NCBI GenBank assembly: GCA_026416775.1
Contig: JAOAEN010000038.1
Span: forward strand, 1 to 8,968
Direction: 5' to 3'
DNA from: Dehalococcoidales bacterium
Lineage (GTDB): Bacteria > Chloroflexota > Dehalococcoidia > Dehalococcoidales > RBG-16-60-22
Length of the DNA stretch: 8,968 bases
Positions 1 through 6,486 of the stretch are shown here, in pieces (the first letter of the stretch is position 1; the number at the start of each line of letters is the position of its first letter). The position numbers and the translations under genes are program-made. The notes under the pieces are model-generated. The model made no database searches. It was not told the origin of the DNA and worked only from the letters and a program-made list of their open reading frames with translations.

Positions 1-2539
1 GGGCTGCGTCTCTCACTTTCCGGGAATGGGCATTAGTCAGCGGACTCTTGGCATCAACAAGGTCGGATAAAGCGTGGACAATGCCGAAATACCTCCTGTC
101 AATGCCCTCGTGTACCCCTTCCGTGCCTTCCTGACGGCGTGATGGGAAGGTAACCTTTGAAGCACAGTAAACGCGGTTACCGCCACTGCGCTTGGCATAG
201 TACAGGGCAACATCTGCAGCGGCAAGAATATCGGTATGCGTTACCCCGTCATCCGGCCAGCCCGCCACACCGATACTCGTGGTAATGCTGATATCCCCCA
301 GTTTGAGCTCGTTGGCGACATTTTTCCTGATTCTCTCCACTACCTGCTGGGCATCTGCAATGTGTGTCTGCGGCAAGAGAATAGCAAATTCGTCACCCCC
401 GTAGCGGAAAGCATAGTCAACATTACGGATGGAACTTCTGATGATCTGCCCCACTTTTCTGAGCAGCCTGTCCCCGGCAGGATGCCCGTAGGTATCGTTG
501 TATTTCTTGAAAGAGTCAAGGTCAAGGATGGCAAGCGTGAAGACCCCTCCGTAGCGTGAATGCCGGCTGATCTCATTATCAATTGTCTCGTCCAGCGAAC
601 GACGGTTCAGCAGGTCCGTCAACTCGTCGATCCTTGCCCTCTTCTCCGCTTTGGCATAGAGGAGCGAGTTCTCCAGCGGCATGGCAATCTGCGAGGCAAG
701 CTGTTCCAGCAGCCTGATCTGCCGGGTGCTGTAGGCATTCGGCTGACGGCTGGCAACAATAAAGCTGCCGATGGCTTTACCCTTAGCAACCAGCGGCAGG
801 TAGACAACGGTGCGCAGCCCGAGTTCATAGAAACGCTTACCGGTGATGAAATATTGTCCTTTGGAGAGGTCAGGTTCAACAAATGGCCTTTTCTGCGCCA
901 CGACCCAGGCGGTACCCGTCCCCTCCAGCGGGAGCTTCTCCCCGACCTGATAGGCAGAGCCTTCGGGGGAAGACAGTGCCACGCACTTGAACTCCTGGTC
1001 CTCAATCAGGACGATTGTTGCCCAGGCGATATCAAGCACCTTTTTCAGCTCTTCAATAAAGCTGCTGAAAATCTGCTGGATATCAAGACTGGACGAAAGG
1101 ATGACGCTTGAATTGTTGATGACGGAAAGCTCGGCCTCCCGCTCCCGGAGCTGCTCGGCAAGGAACTCCTTGTCCAGGCTCACGGCGACCCTTGAGGTAA
1201 CATCTTCAATGATATTGAAATCATCAAGGGAGTATCTCCCGGAAACCTTTCTGCCCAGCGCCAGTATCGCGATCAACCGCTCACGGCTGATCAGCGGGGA
1301 GAAGATTTCCACCCCCCTCCTGTCGATTTCCTCTTTTTCCTGGGGCCAGAGGGCGAGGAAGGCGGGAAGGACGTCCATCTGCTCCCGCGTAAGCAGCTTT
1401 CTTTCCTTCTCCAGATATTTGATGACCGGGTTACCTGCCCTGAGTTTCATCCCAGCAAAGCGGGACTGCCGCCCCTCAGGTGCCTCCACGATATGCGTGC
1501 GGAAATCATCCTCCGTTTCTCCCGGTTCGGGGAACATCAGGCATGCGTCTTCCGCATTAAGTGCTTTGATGAGGAGCTTGAGCAGCTCAACGCCCTGCTC
1601 CCGGAGGCTGAAAATGCTGTGTATTTTGCCGGTGAACTCGCGGAGCTGCTGGCGGTAGTTGAAAAGTGACCCCTGCAATGCGCGGTTAGTGAACTCAAAA
1701 AAGTAGCCGCGTATCAGGTAGATAAACACGGCGGTGATAACTGCCGCCACCGTGGTCGCAAGAAAAGCGACCTGGTCCAGCTCAACTTTGAAAGCCGAGT
1801 GAAAGATAATGAGGAGAAGCCAGAAAAACAGGACCCCCATGATGGCAAGGGAAATCCAGGTCACTCCCTGCCGGATGATGAGCTTGATGTCCACCAGCCT
1901 GTGGCGGATGGTGGCATAGCTGAGGACGAAGGCATTTACGGCATTGCCCAGATGGCTTATCGGATGTTCCCTGCCGAAGGGAAGGAAAGCAGCGCAGGCA
2001 AAGACCGCAAGGATGCCGATGCCGGCCAGTATGGAGATAATCTGGTTATAAAGCACAGGGTTATCAACTTGTTTTAACCTTCTTATCAGGATGTAAACGC
2101 CACGCGCGGTGAGGATGAGCATCGGTGCGGCAATGATGAGCACGTATTTGCCGTAAACGGGGTAAAGTTTTTCTCCGTCAACGTAAACGTTTTCCGGGAT
2201 GTAGTTCAGGGAGGTGAGGATGAGTGCCAGTACAAACCCGAGATAGCCAAAGGGTATCCAGCGGCCGCGCCCCGGCTCATAGAACGCCGAGGCAAAGACA
2301 TGGAACTGGGCAACCATCAGGGTGAAGCTGATAACTGTGGCCTTCCACAGGGCAATACGGTACTGTGGTAAGATGTTGCCGCGGAAGAAGAAATCAAACA
2401 GGCTCCACAGTATTGCCGCGCCGAGGAACGCGGCAAAGTAAAGGTGCTGGCGCTGCCGTGGATGGCTGCTCAAGGTGGTCACCAGCAACGGGATATACGC
2501 AATAATGGCAACAGCCGGTATGACTGCGTAAACGTTCAT
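1..2539 (-). CDS. Membrane sensor: 7TM-GAF-GAF-GGDEF-HD (C-terminus beyond window)
   Basis: One frame stays open from the ATG at 2539 to the left edge (846 codons); the stop lies outside. About nine hydrophobic segments fill residues 1-280 and resemble the 7TM region of membrane histidine kinases (for example GNAVNAFVLSYATIRHRLVD). Two GAF-like regions follow (about 305-465 and 490-640). Residues 645-800 are a canonical diguanylate cyclase domain: DELTDLLNRR, LDLDSFKKYND, then GGDEF at 714-718. An RxxD inhibitory site (RNVD) sits five residues before GGDEF. The domain should make cyclic di-GMP from GTP with product inhibition. After about residue 805 the sequence HALSDLVDAKSPLTNAHSRK looks like the start of an HD-GYP phosphodiesterase domain, cut by the edge. 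An in-frame ATG at 2554 is an alternative start, but neither ATG has a clear ribosome binding site. The promoter at 2546-2575 points to 2539. Activity and ligand are inferred. Confidence 0.9.
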   Translation of the reverse strand, partial: MNVYAVIPAVAIIAYIPLLVTTLSSHPRQRQHLYFAAFLGAAILWSLFDFFFRGNILPQYRIALWKATVISFTLMVAQFHVFASAFYEPGRGRWIPFGYLGFVLALILTSLNYIPENVYVDGEKLYPVYGKYVLIIAAPMLILTARGVYILIRRLKQVDNPVLYNQIISILAGIGILAVFACAAFLPFGREHPISHLGNAVNAFVLSYATIRHRLVDIKLIIRQGVTWISLAIMGVLFFWLLLIIFHSAFKVELDQVAFLATTVAAVITAVFIYLIRGYFFEFTNRALQGSLFNYRQQLREFTGKIHSIFSLREQGVELLKLLIKALNAEDACLMFPEPGETEDDFRTHIVEAPEGRQSRFAGMKLRAGNPVIKYLEKERKLLTREQMDVLPAFLALWPQEKEEIDRRGVEIFSPLISRERLIAILALGRKVSGRYSLDDFNIIEDVTSRVAVSLDKEFLAEQLREREAELSVINNSSVILSSSLDIQQIFSSFIEELKKVLDIAWATIVLIEDQEFKCVALSSPEGSAYQVGEKLPLEGTGTAWVVAQKRPFVEPDLSKGQYFITGKRFYELGLRTVVYLPLVAKGKAIGSFIVASRQPNAYSTRQIRLLEQLASQIAMPLENSLLYAKAEKRARIDELTDLLNRRSLDETIDNEISRHSRYGGVFTLAILDLDSFKKYNDTYGHPAGDRLLRKVGQIIRSSIRNVDYAFRYGGDEFAILLPQTHIADAQQVVERIRKNVANELKLGDISITTSIGVAGWPDDGVTHTDILAAADVALYYAKRSGGNRVYCASKVTFPSRRQEGTEGVHEGIDRRYFGIVHALSDLVDAKSPLTNAHSRKVRDAA

Positions 2540-2545
2540 ACCGCA

Positions 2546-2575
2546 ATTATCCATGCGGAGCGGAAGATGTGTCAA
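2546..2575 (-). promoter_or_regulatory. Sigma70-like promoter for the GGDEF gene, predicted leaderless
   Basis: Read on the minus strand, a perfect TTGACA (2575-2570) is followed by an 18-nt spacer and GATAAT (2551-2546; five of six match TATAAT). Six nucleotides separate the -10 from the ATG at 2539, so the normal start point (+1) falls on the A of the ATG. The alternative ATG at 2554 lies inside the spacer and could not be transcribed from here. The elements are visible; the leaderless start is inferred. Confidence 0.6.
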
Positions 2576-2578
2576 TAG

Positions 2579-2617
2579 GCAACTAAAGTGGGAAAACCAA
2601 GGTAGTGCAACTAAAGT
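2579..2617. repeat. Tandem 11-bp direct repeats upstream of the GGDEF promoter
   Basis: GCAACTAAAGT occurs at 2579-2589 and again at 2607-2617, 28 bp start to start. The nearer copy ends 3 bp upstream of the -35 hexamer of the GGDEF promoter. The repeats lie in the short gap after the GH3 stop codon. Two direct copies just upstream of a -35 are typical of an activator or regulator site, but no regulator can be named. Confidence 0.45.
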
Positions 2618-2650
2618 ACTATTCGGGTGGTCCCCTGGTTTATCCGCTCT

Positions 2651-4270
2651 TCATGAGACGGAGCTCCCTGCTGACATCAGCGTCTTTAGGACGTCTTCGG
2701 TCGGCTGGATATGGGGCGGTTTCAGATGGGCCAGATCAGCCCCGGCCTGTTGCTTGCGTCTTGCATAGGCGGCAAAAGTGCCCCTGGGCAGGATCTGCAC
2801 CTTCAGATCAAACCCGATCATGTCCATCGTGTTTGAATAGGTGGATGACCTGCTGAAATCGTCGTCCGTCTGAAGCAAACTCCGGTAGATCGCCTGCTTG
2901 AGGGATTCCTCCGTGGCGTGGAACCCGTCTTTCAGCTCTACTGCTAGATTGAGCACCTGCTCTCCCGGGCGCTTGTAGGCAACCCAGTCCTCATACTTGA
3001 TCCCGATGGACTCCAGCGCCTGCCAGATAGCTTTCTCGGAAAAGCGGACGATATTGAAGTCAAGCGTCCCGTCGGCCCGCTGCTCAAACACCATCTGGGG
3101 GATGTTGATGCCCAGCCTTTCGTTACGCCGACCGGTAATCCTGATGATATCCCCGGGGCGGTACCTCACCAGTGCCCCGCCGTGGAAATTTGTGATGACG
3201 ATCTCATAGCTTTCCCCGGGCTCTACCTCGTCAAGCAGGAGGGTGCGCGGCCTGTAGCTGCTGTCCATCGCCAGCCGGATACGTTCTTCTTCCGGAATGA
3301 ACTCAAAGAAGTTGAGGTTGGGCACGAATGTCATGCTCTGATAGTCCCACGTCTGCGTGGCGTAGATGCCGCCTTCCGAGCCGGCATAAACGTCCAGCGG
3401 GTACCTGCCCCAGAGCTCCTTTATCTTGTCCCGGTAGACCCAGCTATCCAGACCGCTGCTGATGATTCCTCTGACCGTCCAGAGGTCACGCGGTAGGATG
3501 GGACGGTGGGCAAGCCGGCTCCTGATATACCCCCGGGCAAGCCTGAATGCCGCTTTCGGCTTTCTCAGATAGGACAGGGCGGAGCTCCTGTTTGAAGCCT
3601 GGCTGATCTTTTCTCCTACCTTGACAAGGACAAGGGAAAGCCCGCAGAAACCGTCCAGCCCTTCCGAGAGCGCCTGCTCGAAGCCGAGCTGTATCCTCTG
3701 CTCAAAGGTCAGGCTGTCCATGCCATCAAGGGGCGGCATGAATTTCATCGGTGACTGGAGTTCCATCATCTTTGCCATCGCCCCGGACATGTAGGGTAAC
3801 GGGGCTACCGCATTGATAATCCTGGGGCAGTGGAGAACCTGAGAGGTGTCTTCCCAGTCTTTTGCCGTGGAGAGGACAGCAATGCCAAAGGCGACAACGC
3901 TCATCTCCTGAATGAACTGGGGCGTAAGAGGTATCCATTTGCACGGGTACTCACCGGAACGGCCCGACGTACGCACCCACTGGGCAGGCTTTACCGGTAA
4001 AGCGTCATCGTTCTTCTCAAGCAGCTCGGGGCAGTAGTCCCTGTAGGTCGTCAGCGGGGCGACCTTGCGGAATTCTTCGACCGTTGCGGGGTTAGCCCCG
4101 CGCATCAGCTTCTGGCCGAGTTTACTCCCGTTGAGAAACCTTAGCTGCTGTTCGAGTAGCCGTCTCTGGATCACCATGAACTCGTCAATATCCAGGCTGA
4201 GAAAACCGCAGCACATCTGCCACAGTTCATGGAATTTACCATCGCGGATGAGGTCAATAGCCCTTGGCAT
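2651..4270 (-). CDS. GH3-family acyl-adenylating enzyme (ANL superfamily)
   Basis: A 539-residue protein resembling bacterial relatives of plant GH3 acyl-acid amidosynthetases, which activate a carboxylic acid with ATP and pass the acyl group to an acceptor. Three family motifs are visible: the ATP-binding loop TSGRSGEYPCK (about 101-111), YAGSEGG (about 295-301, the YxxSE motif) and VRYRPGD (about 368-374, the YRxGD motif). A C-terminal segment with GTFAAYARRKQQ follows near 497. The start at 4270 is chosen because GAGGAGGG stands just upstream; an in-frame ATG at 4315 would add 15 residues (MCFVFSGKYWLEEGL) and has no ribosome site. There is no signal peptide or membrane segment, so it is probably cytoplasmic. 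Its substrate and acceptor cannot be read from the sequence; bacterial members are mostly uncharacterised. It lies downstream of a small RHH-like gene in the same direction. Confidence 0.88.
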   Translation of the reverse strand: MPRAIDLIRDGKFHELWQMCCGFLSLDIDEFMVIQRRLLEQQLRFLNGSKLGQKLMRGANPATVEEFRKVAPLTTYRDYCPELLEKNDDALPVKPAQWVRTSGRSGEYPCKWIPLTPQFIQEMSVVAFGIAVLSTAKDWEDTSQVLHCPRIINAVAPLPYMSGAMAKMMELQSPMKFMPPLDGMDSLTFEQRIQLGFEQALSEGLDGFCGLSLVLVKVGEKISQASNRSSALSYLRKPKAAFRLARGYIRSRLAHRPILPRDLWTVRGIISSGLDSWVYRDKIKELWGRYPLDVYAGSEGGIYATQTWDYQSMTFVPNLNFFEFIPEEERIRLAMDSSYRPRTLLLDEVEPGESYEIVITNFHGGALVRYRPGDIIRITGRRNERLGINIPQMVFEQRADGTLDFNIVRFSEKAIWQALESIGIKYEDWVAYKRPGEQVLNLAVELKDGFHATEESLKQAIYRSLLQTDDDFSRSSTYSNTMDMIGFDLKVQILPRGTFAAYARRKQQAGADLAHLKPPHIQPTEDVLKTLMSAGSSVS

Positions 4271-4281
4271 GAGTCCCTCCT

Positions 4282-4344
4282 CAAGCCAGTACTTTCCCGA
4301 AAAAACAAAGCACAAAAAAAGACTAGGGTATCGCGGCTGGCTTG
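4282..4344 (-). promoter_or_regulatory. Inverted repeat in the GH3 leader
   Basis: On the minus strand CAAGCCAG (4344-4337) is perfectly complementary to CTGGCTTG (4289-4282), 8 bp with a 47-nt T-rich loop. The 3' arm directly abuts the GAGGAGGG ribosome site of the GH3 gene, so folding could affect translation if transcription starts upstream of 4344. The pairing is seen; the function is speculative. Confidence 0.3.
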
Positions 4345-4351
4345 TGAAGGG

Positions 4352-4375
4352 ATTATGTTCTAGAACAGAGTTCTA
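4352..4375 (-). promoter_or_regulatory. Palindromic operator-like site with candidate -10 before GH3
   Basis: TGTTCTAGAACA (4356-4367) is a perfect 12-bp palindrome. The half-site GTTCTA recurs 13 bp away at 4370-4375. On the minus strand CATAAT (4357-4352), a possible -10 element for the GH3 gene, overlaps the palindrome edge; no good -35 is present at the right distance. A site overlapping a -10 fits a repressor, possibly the neighbouring RHH-like protein. A 12-bp palindrome is expected about twice by chance in a window of this size, so position is the main argument. Confidence 0.35.
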
Positions 4376-4392
4376 CCACACAGCGGAAGGGA

Positions 4393-4752
4393 CTATCCCT
4401 CGCAGTCTGAAGCAGAGGACGTGCTATTGGGGTTCCGGTTCAGAGCCTCAAGCTGCTCACTCAATGACCGGATGTCTTCCCGGCTTTGCTTGTGGTTCAA
4501 AAGAATGCCGTAGCTGATGAAAAACTCAAGAAAACCCCGCAGGACATCGGTAACCTGGCGGGTGAAATTATACAGGTCTTCCTTCGTTACGTATTGCTTC
4601 GCACCGGCGAATTCCCTGAGCTGGCACTGGATGAGATAGTTGACGAACTCGGTGCGGGTCATCTCGCCGCGGTTTTCATCTATCTGCCTGACGACGTCTT
4701 CCTTGACCACCATGATAAGGTCATTTTCGTCCAGCACCAGCGTCCTTTTCAT
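4393..4752 (-). CDS. Small protein, putative ribbon-helix-helix DNA-binding
   Basis: A 119-residue protein that I do not recognise as a named family. The N-terminal part (about residues 12-48) has a short strand (LIMVVK), a helix (EDVVRQIDENRG) and a second helix (TRTEFVNYLIQCQLREF). The pattern resembles Arc/CopG-type ribbon-helix-helix proteins, where a TRTEF/SRSEF motif opens the second helix. Residues 55-110 look helical and amphipathic and may oligomerise; the C-terminal tail is Ser/Asn-rich. The start is supported by AGGGGG about seven nucleotides upstream. The gene precedes the GH3 gene in the same direction with a 122-nt gap holding a palindrome, so it may regulate that gene. Its AT-rich upstream region has only a weak candidate promoter (TTGATG at 4856-4851, 17-nt spacer, TTACAT at 4833-4828). 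Function is inferred from fold pattern only. Confidence 0.7.
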   Translation of the reverse strand: MKRTLVLDENDLIMVVKEDVVRQIDENRGEMTRTEFVNYLIQCQLREFAGAKQYVTKEDLYNFTRQVTDVLRGFLEFFISYGILLNHKQSREDIRSLSEQLEALNRNPNSTSSASDCEG

Positions 4753-4987
4753 CGGTTGCCCCCTGTGATATGTCCACTAAACTATTACTCAAAGAATATC
4801 ACCGGGGCATAAAAATGCGGGTAAAGGATGTAAAAGAATCATAAACACTTCATCAAAATTTTGTTAAATTCTGCTAATTCTGGTGAGTTTAGGTATATTT
4901 TGCTTACGAAAATGAGAAAAATGGCAACGGGAGGGACAAAAATCCCCGGTAAGGCACTTCGGGTAGCCTGTGGACTCTTACCTGTGG

Positions 4988-5329
4988 CTAGGCGTTGGCA
5001 CGACGGCCCGGCTCCAGCATATTCATGAGGGTATCAATTGCCCGCAGGAGCTTGAGCCCGCTATCAGTAACACGGTAAGCGACGGTGGTATTCTCCAGGT
5101 TCACCTTGGTGACAAACCCCTGGTTGACCAGATAGTCAAGGTATCTCTGTATCTGACTGTAGCTCATATTTGCCGTGTACATGATCTCAGTCTTACCCGC
5201 CCCGCTCTCTCCGACACGGAGCATATCCGCGATTATTTCAATACTTGAACGGCGCCTACCTATCCGGCAGGAAGCCGCCTGAGGCATCTGCTTCTGCCCG
5301 GACAAATGGCTATTTAGTCCTAATCTCAT
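4988..5329 (-). CDS. Winged-helix DNA-binding protein (HTH_45-like)
   Basis: A 113-residue protein. From about residue 27 it follows the pattern of the small winged-helix family common in archaea and in Dehalococcoidia (SSIEIIADMLRV, then KTEIMYTANMSYSQIQRYLD as helix-turn-helix, then LVNQGFVTKV and the wing strands TVAYRVTDSGLKLL). It probably acts as a dimeric transcription regulator; the ligand and targets are unknown. The start at 5329 has no ribosome site, but a strong promoter begins transcription within one or two bases of it. A later in-frame ATG (residue 15, MPQAASCR) would still keep the whole winged-helix domain and is the alternative. The first 25 residues are basic and look unstructured. 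The gene lies 56 nt downstream of the prepilin peptidase stop but has its own promoter, so it need not be co-transcribed with it. Confidence 0.82.
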   Translation of the reverse strand: MRLGLNSHLSGQKQMPQAASCRIGRRRSSIEIIADMLRVGESGAGKTEIMYTANMSYSQIQRYLDYLVNQGFVTKVNLENTTVAYRVTDSGLKLLRAIDTLMNMLEPGRRANA

Positions 5330-5338
5330 ACAGGACTA
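5315..5338. promoter_or_regulatory. 7-bp inverted repeat spanning the start of the winged-helix gene
   Basis: TAGTCCT (5315-5321) and AGGACTA (5332-5338) are perfect inverted arms 10 nt apart. The ATG (5329-5327) lies between them, and the upper arm runs from the predicted transcription start to the edge of the -10 box. This placement fits an autoregulatory operator for the dimeric winged-helix protein. A leaderless transcript would lack much of one arm, so an RNA hairpin is less likely. Confidence 0.4.
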
Positions 5339-5366
5339 TTGTACTAGGAGGTTAGTATGTTGTCAA
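5338..5366 (-). promoter_or_regulatory. Strong sigma70-like promoter for the winged-helix gene, predicted leaderless
   Basis: On the minus strand TTGACA (5366-5361) is followed by exactly 17 nt and TACAAT (5343-5338; five of six match TATAAT). Only 8 nt separate the -10 from the ATG, so the expected start point is one or two bases before it. No Shine-Dalgarno sequence fits in that space. This is the best promoter match in the window. Confidence 0.65.
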
Positions 5367-5385
5367 TAACCCAAACGCACGAATT

Positions 5386-6204
5386 TTACCCGCTGCCGAG
5401 CCCGAAAAGCCCTAGGTACCATCTGAAAATCTCTGCTCCCCAGAACAGCGTGATGATGGGACCGATTCCGAGAAAGGTACCGTAGGGCATCACGTCTTTG
5501 CGGTGCTTGACCTTCAGGGCCAGCATAACCCCGGCCGTCAGCCCGCCGGCGAGGATACCGACAAGCAGCGCGACGCCGACGAGCGGCAGCCCGCAGACAA
5601 GACCGATCAGTCCGGCAAGCTTGACATCGCCCATCCCCATGCCGCGGGGACTGATGACATGTATCGCCAGAAAGAACCCGAACCCGATAGCTCCACCGAG
5701 GATTCCGCTTACGATACCCGGCCATGCTTCAGGCCAGAGGATAAGGTTCCCCAGAATTGATAGCCGGGGCATCGCACTATCAATGGCAAGGATGAGCAGA
5801 GCCACCCCTGCCATCGGGTAGGTGACCCTGTTGAGGATGAGCTGGTGTTCCCAGTCAATAAAGATGATGATAAGGAACACGCATGACCAGAAGGCACTGA
5901 GGACAAAAGCCGGGCTTAGACCGAAGCGTAGAAAGGCGGTGAGGAATACCACCCCGCCGAGGAACTCCACAAGCACCACGCGGCGCGGTATCCTCGCATG
6001 GCAGTAGCGGCAGCGGCCGCGCAACAGAAAATAACTCGCGAGCGGTACGAGGTCCAGAATACCGAGGCGGTGTCCGCAGCTATCGCAATGGGATGGTACG
6101 GATACCACCGACTTTTTCCGGGGCAGACGGTCAATGCAGACGTTCAGGAAACTGCCCACGGCGAGACCCAGAATGCTGAAAACCACCGCGAGAACAACTG
6201 TCAT
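5386..6204 (-). CDS. pilD: Prepilin peptidase / N-methyltransferase (PilD/GspO family)
   Basis: A 272-residue polytopic membrane protein, normal length for the family. It cuts the leader from type IV prepilins at the inner membrane and, in bifunctional members, N-methylates the new N-terminus. The N-terminal domain starts with a membrane segment and GSFLNVCIDRLP. It continues with two CxxC pairs (C40/C43, C65/C68) that bind zinc in family members and are typical of the bifunctional form. The two catalytic aspartates of this aspartic protease family are visible: D117 in IDWEHQLI and D193 in GMGMGDVKLAG. Several hydrophobic segments follow. A TGA in frame two codons upstream (6210-6208) fixes ATG 6204 as the earliest start. 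No ribosome site is evident. The divergent pilin gene is the obvious substrate. Confidence 0.95.
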   Translation of the reverse strand: MTVVLAVVFSILGLAVGSFLNVCIDRLPRKKSVVSVPSHCDSCGHRLGILDLVPLASYFLLRGRCRYCHARIPRRVVLVEFLGGVVFLTAFLRFGLSPAFVLSAFWSCVFLIIIFIDWEHQLILNRVTYPMAGVALLILAIDSAMPRLSILGNLILWPEAWPGIVSGILGGAIGFGFFLAIHVISPRGMGMGDVKLAGLIGLVCGLPLVGVALLVGILAGGLTAGVMLALKVKHRKDVMPYGTFLGIGPIITLFWGAEIFRWYLGLFGLGSG

Positions 6205-6211
6205 CAGTCAC

Positions 6212-6240
6212 AGTATGCCCTGTTAGCGCCTGCACGTCAA
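6212..6240 (-). promoter_or_regulatory. Candidate promoter for prepilin peptidase, predicted leaderless
   Basis: On the minus strand TTGACG (6240-6235; five of six) is followed by 17 nt and CATACT (6217-6212; four of six). Seven nucleotides separate it from the ATG at 6204, so transcription should start about one base before it. It is weaker than the other two such promoters but has the same geometry, and this gene also lacks a Shine-Dalgarno sequence. Confidence 0.45.
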
Positions 6241-6277
6241 CCAAGGCTGCCACCCAGGTACTCCGTGTAAGCCCGTA

Positions 6278-6399
6278 GGCGGCGCTGGGAGCCGCCATTG
6301 TTGTCTATCAGGGGGCAGTATTACGGCTTTACCGGATGAGGGGCGAGCTTTCCCCAACGGAAGATGACCCGCGGGGGTCATGACCATCTTCCCAGCGCC
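6278..6399. other. Nested inverted repeats, possible structured leader RNA
   Basis: The divergent gap holds several perfect helices. A 10-bp helix pairs GGCGCTGGGA (6281-6290) with TCCCAGCGCC (6390-6399) and would enclose about 100 nt. A competing 6-bp hairpin pairs GGCGGC (6278-6283) with GCCGCC (6291-6296). GGGG (6340-6343) pairs with CCCC (6352-6355), extended by CCG (6332-6334) with CGG (6358-6360). ATGACCC (6364-6370) pairs with GGGTCAT (6375-6381) around a 4-nt loop; it is lengthened by GGAAG (6359-6363) with CTTCC (6388-6392), and the latter overlaps the 10-bp helix. These overlaps allow alternative folds. No T-tract follows on either strand, so it is not a simple terminator. If RNA, the plus strand leading into the pilin is likelier, because the peptidase promoter lies downstream of it on the minus strand. 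It matches no riboswitch class I can recognise. Confidence 0.5.
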
Positions 6400-6418
6400 A
6401 CATGGGACTTATATGGCA

Positions 6419-6446
6419 TTGAATCCGAAGCCCGCTGTGATAAGCT
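6419..6446 (+). promoter_or_regulatory. Weak candidate promoter for the pilin gene
   Basis: TTGAAT (6419-6424), a 16-nt spacer and TAAGCT (6441-6446) form a poor sigma70 match. An overlapping alternative is an extended -10, TG-T-GATAAG (6436-6444). Either would start near 6451-6453 and leave a 35-nt leader containing the ribosome site. In that case the helices at 6278-6399 would be upstream DNA and not transcribed with the pilin. Confidence 0.25.
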
Positions 6447-6472
6447 TTAGGTAAGGCTCAGGAAAAAATTTT

Positions 6473-6480
6473 AAGGAGGT
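6473..6480 (+). promoter_or_regulatory. Strong ribosome binding site of the pilin gene
   Basis: AAGGAGGT is a full match to the anti-Shine-Dalgarno sequence, six nucleotides before the ATG at 6487. It suggests high translation, as expected for a structural pilin, and contrasts with the absent site on the divergent peptidase gene. Confidence 0.85.
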
Positions 6481-6486
6481 ATCCAG

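Noticed and set aside
236..1658. Plus-strand open frames at 236-559, 560-1111 and 987-1658
   Set aside because: They lie opposite a continuous frame with clear GAF and GGDEF motifs on the minus strand, and their products show no recognisable domain.
4854..4863. CAAAATTTTG palindrome upstream of the RHH-like gene
   Set aside because: A 10-bp palindrome of A/T composition is expected by chance in this AT-rich stretch, and no promoter match supports it.
4930..4950. Terminator after the winged-helix gene (GGGA-CAAAAA-TCCC)
   Set aside because: Only a 4-bp stem and no following T-run on the minus strand.
5346..5485. Plus-strand 42-codon ORF (ATG 5357) with a perfect AGGAGG five nucleotides upstream
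   Set aside because: The ribosome-site match is attractive, but the frame is antisense to the conserved C-terminus of the prepilin peptidase, and the AGGAGG falls within the spacer of the winged-helix promoter. Probably coincidence.
6230..6325. Short minus-strand frame after a TAA at 6323, ending in RAYTEYLGGSLG, as a gene remnant
   Set aside because: No usable start codon, under 30 residues, no recognised family, and it overlaps the helices and the peptidase promoter.
6281..6399. The 10-bp inverted repeats as ends of a small transposable element
   Set aside because: No target-site duplication flanks the arms, no transposase-like sequence is present, and no second copy occurs in the window.
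6278..6399. Known riboswitch (cyclic di-GMP I/II, cobalamin, ZTP, fluoride)
   Set aside because: Both strands were compared by eye with the conserved cores I remember, and none fits. A covariance-model search would be decisive.
6412..6430. Sigma54 promoter for the pilin (TGGCATT at 6414)
   Set aside because: The -12 TTGC element is missing at the required distance.
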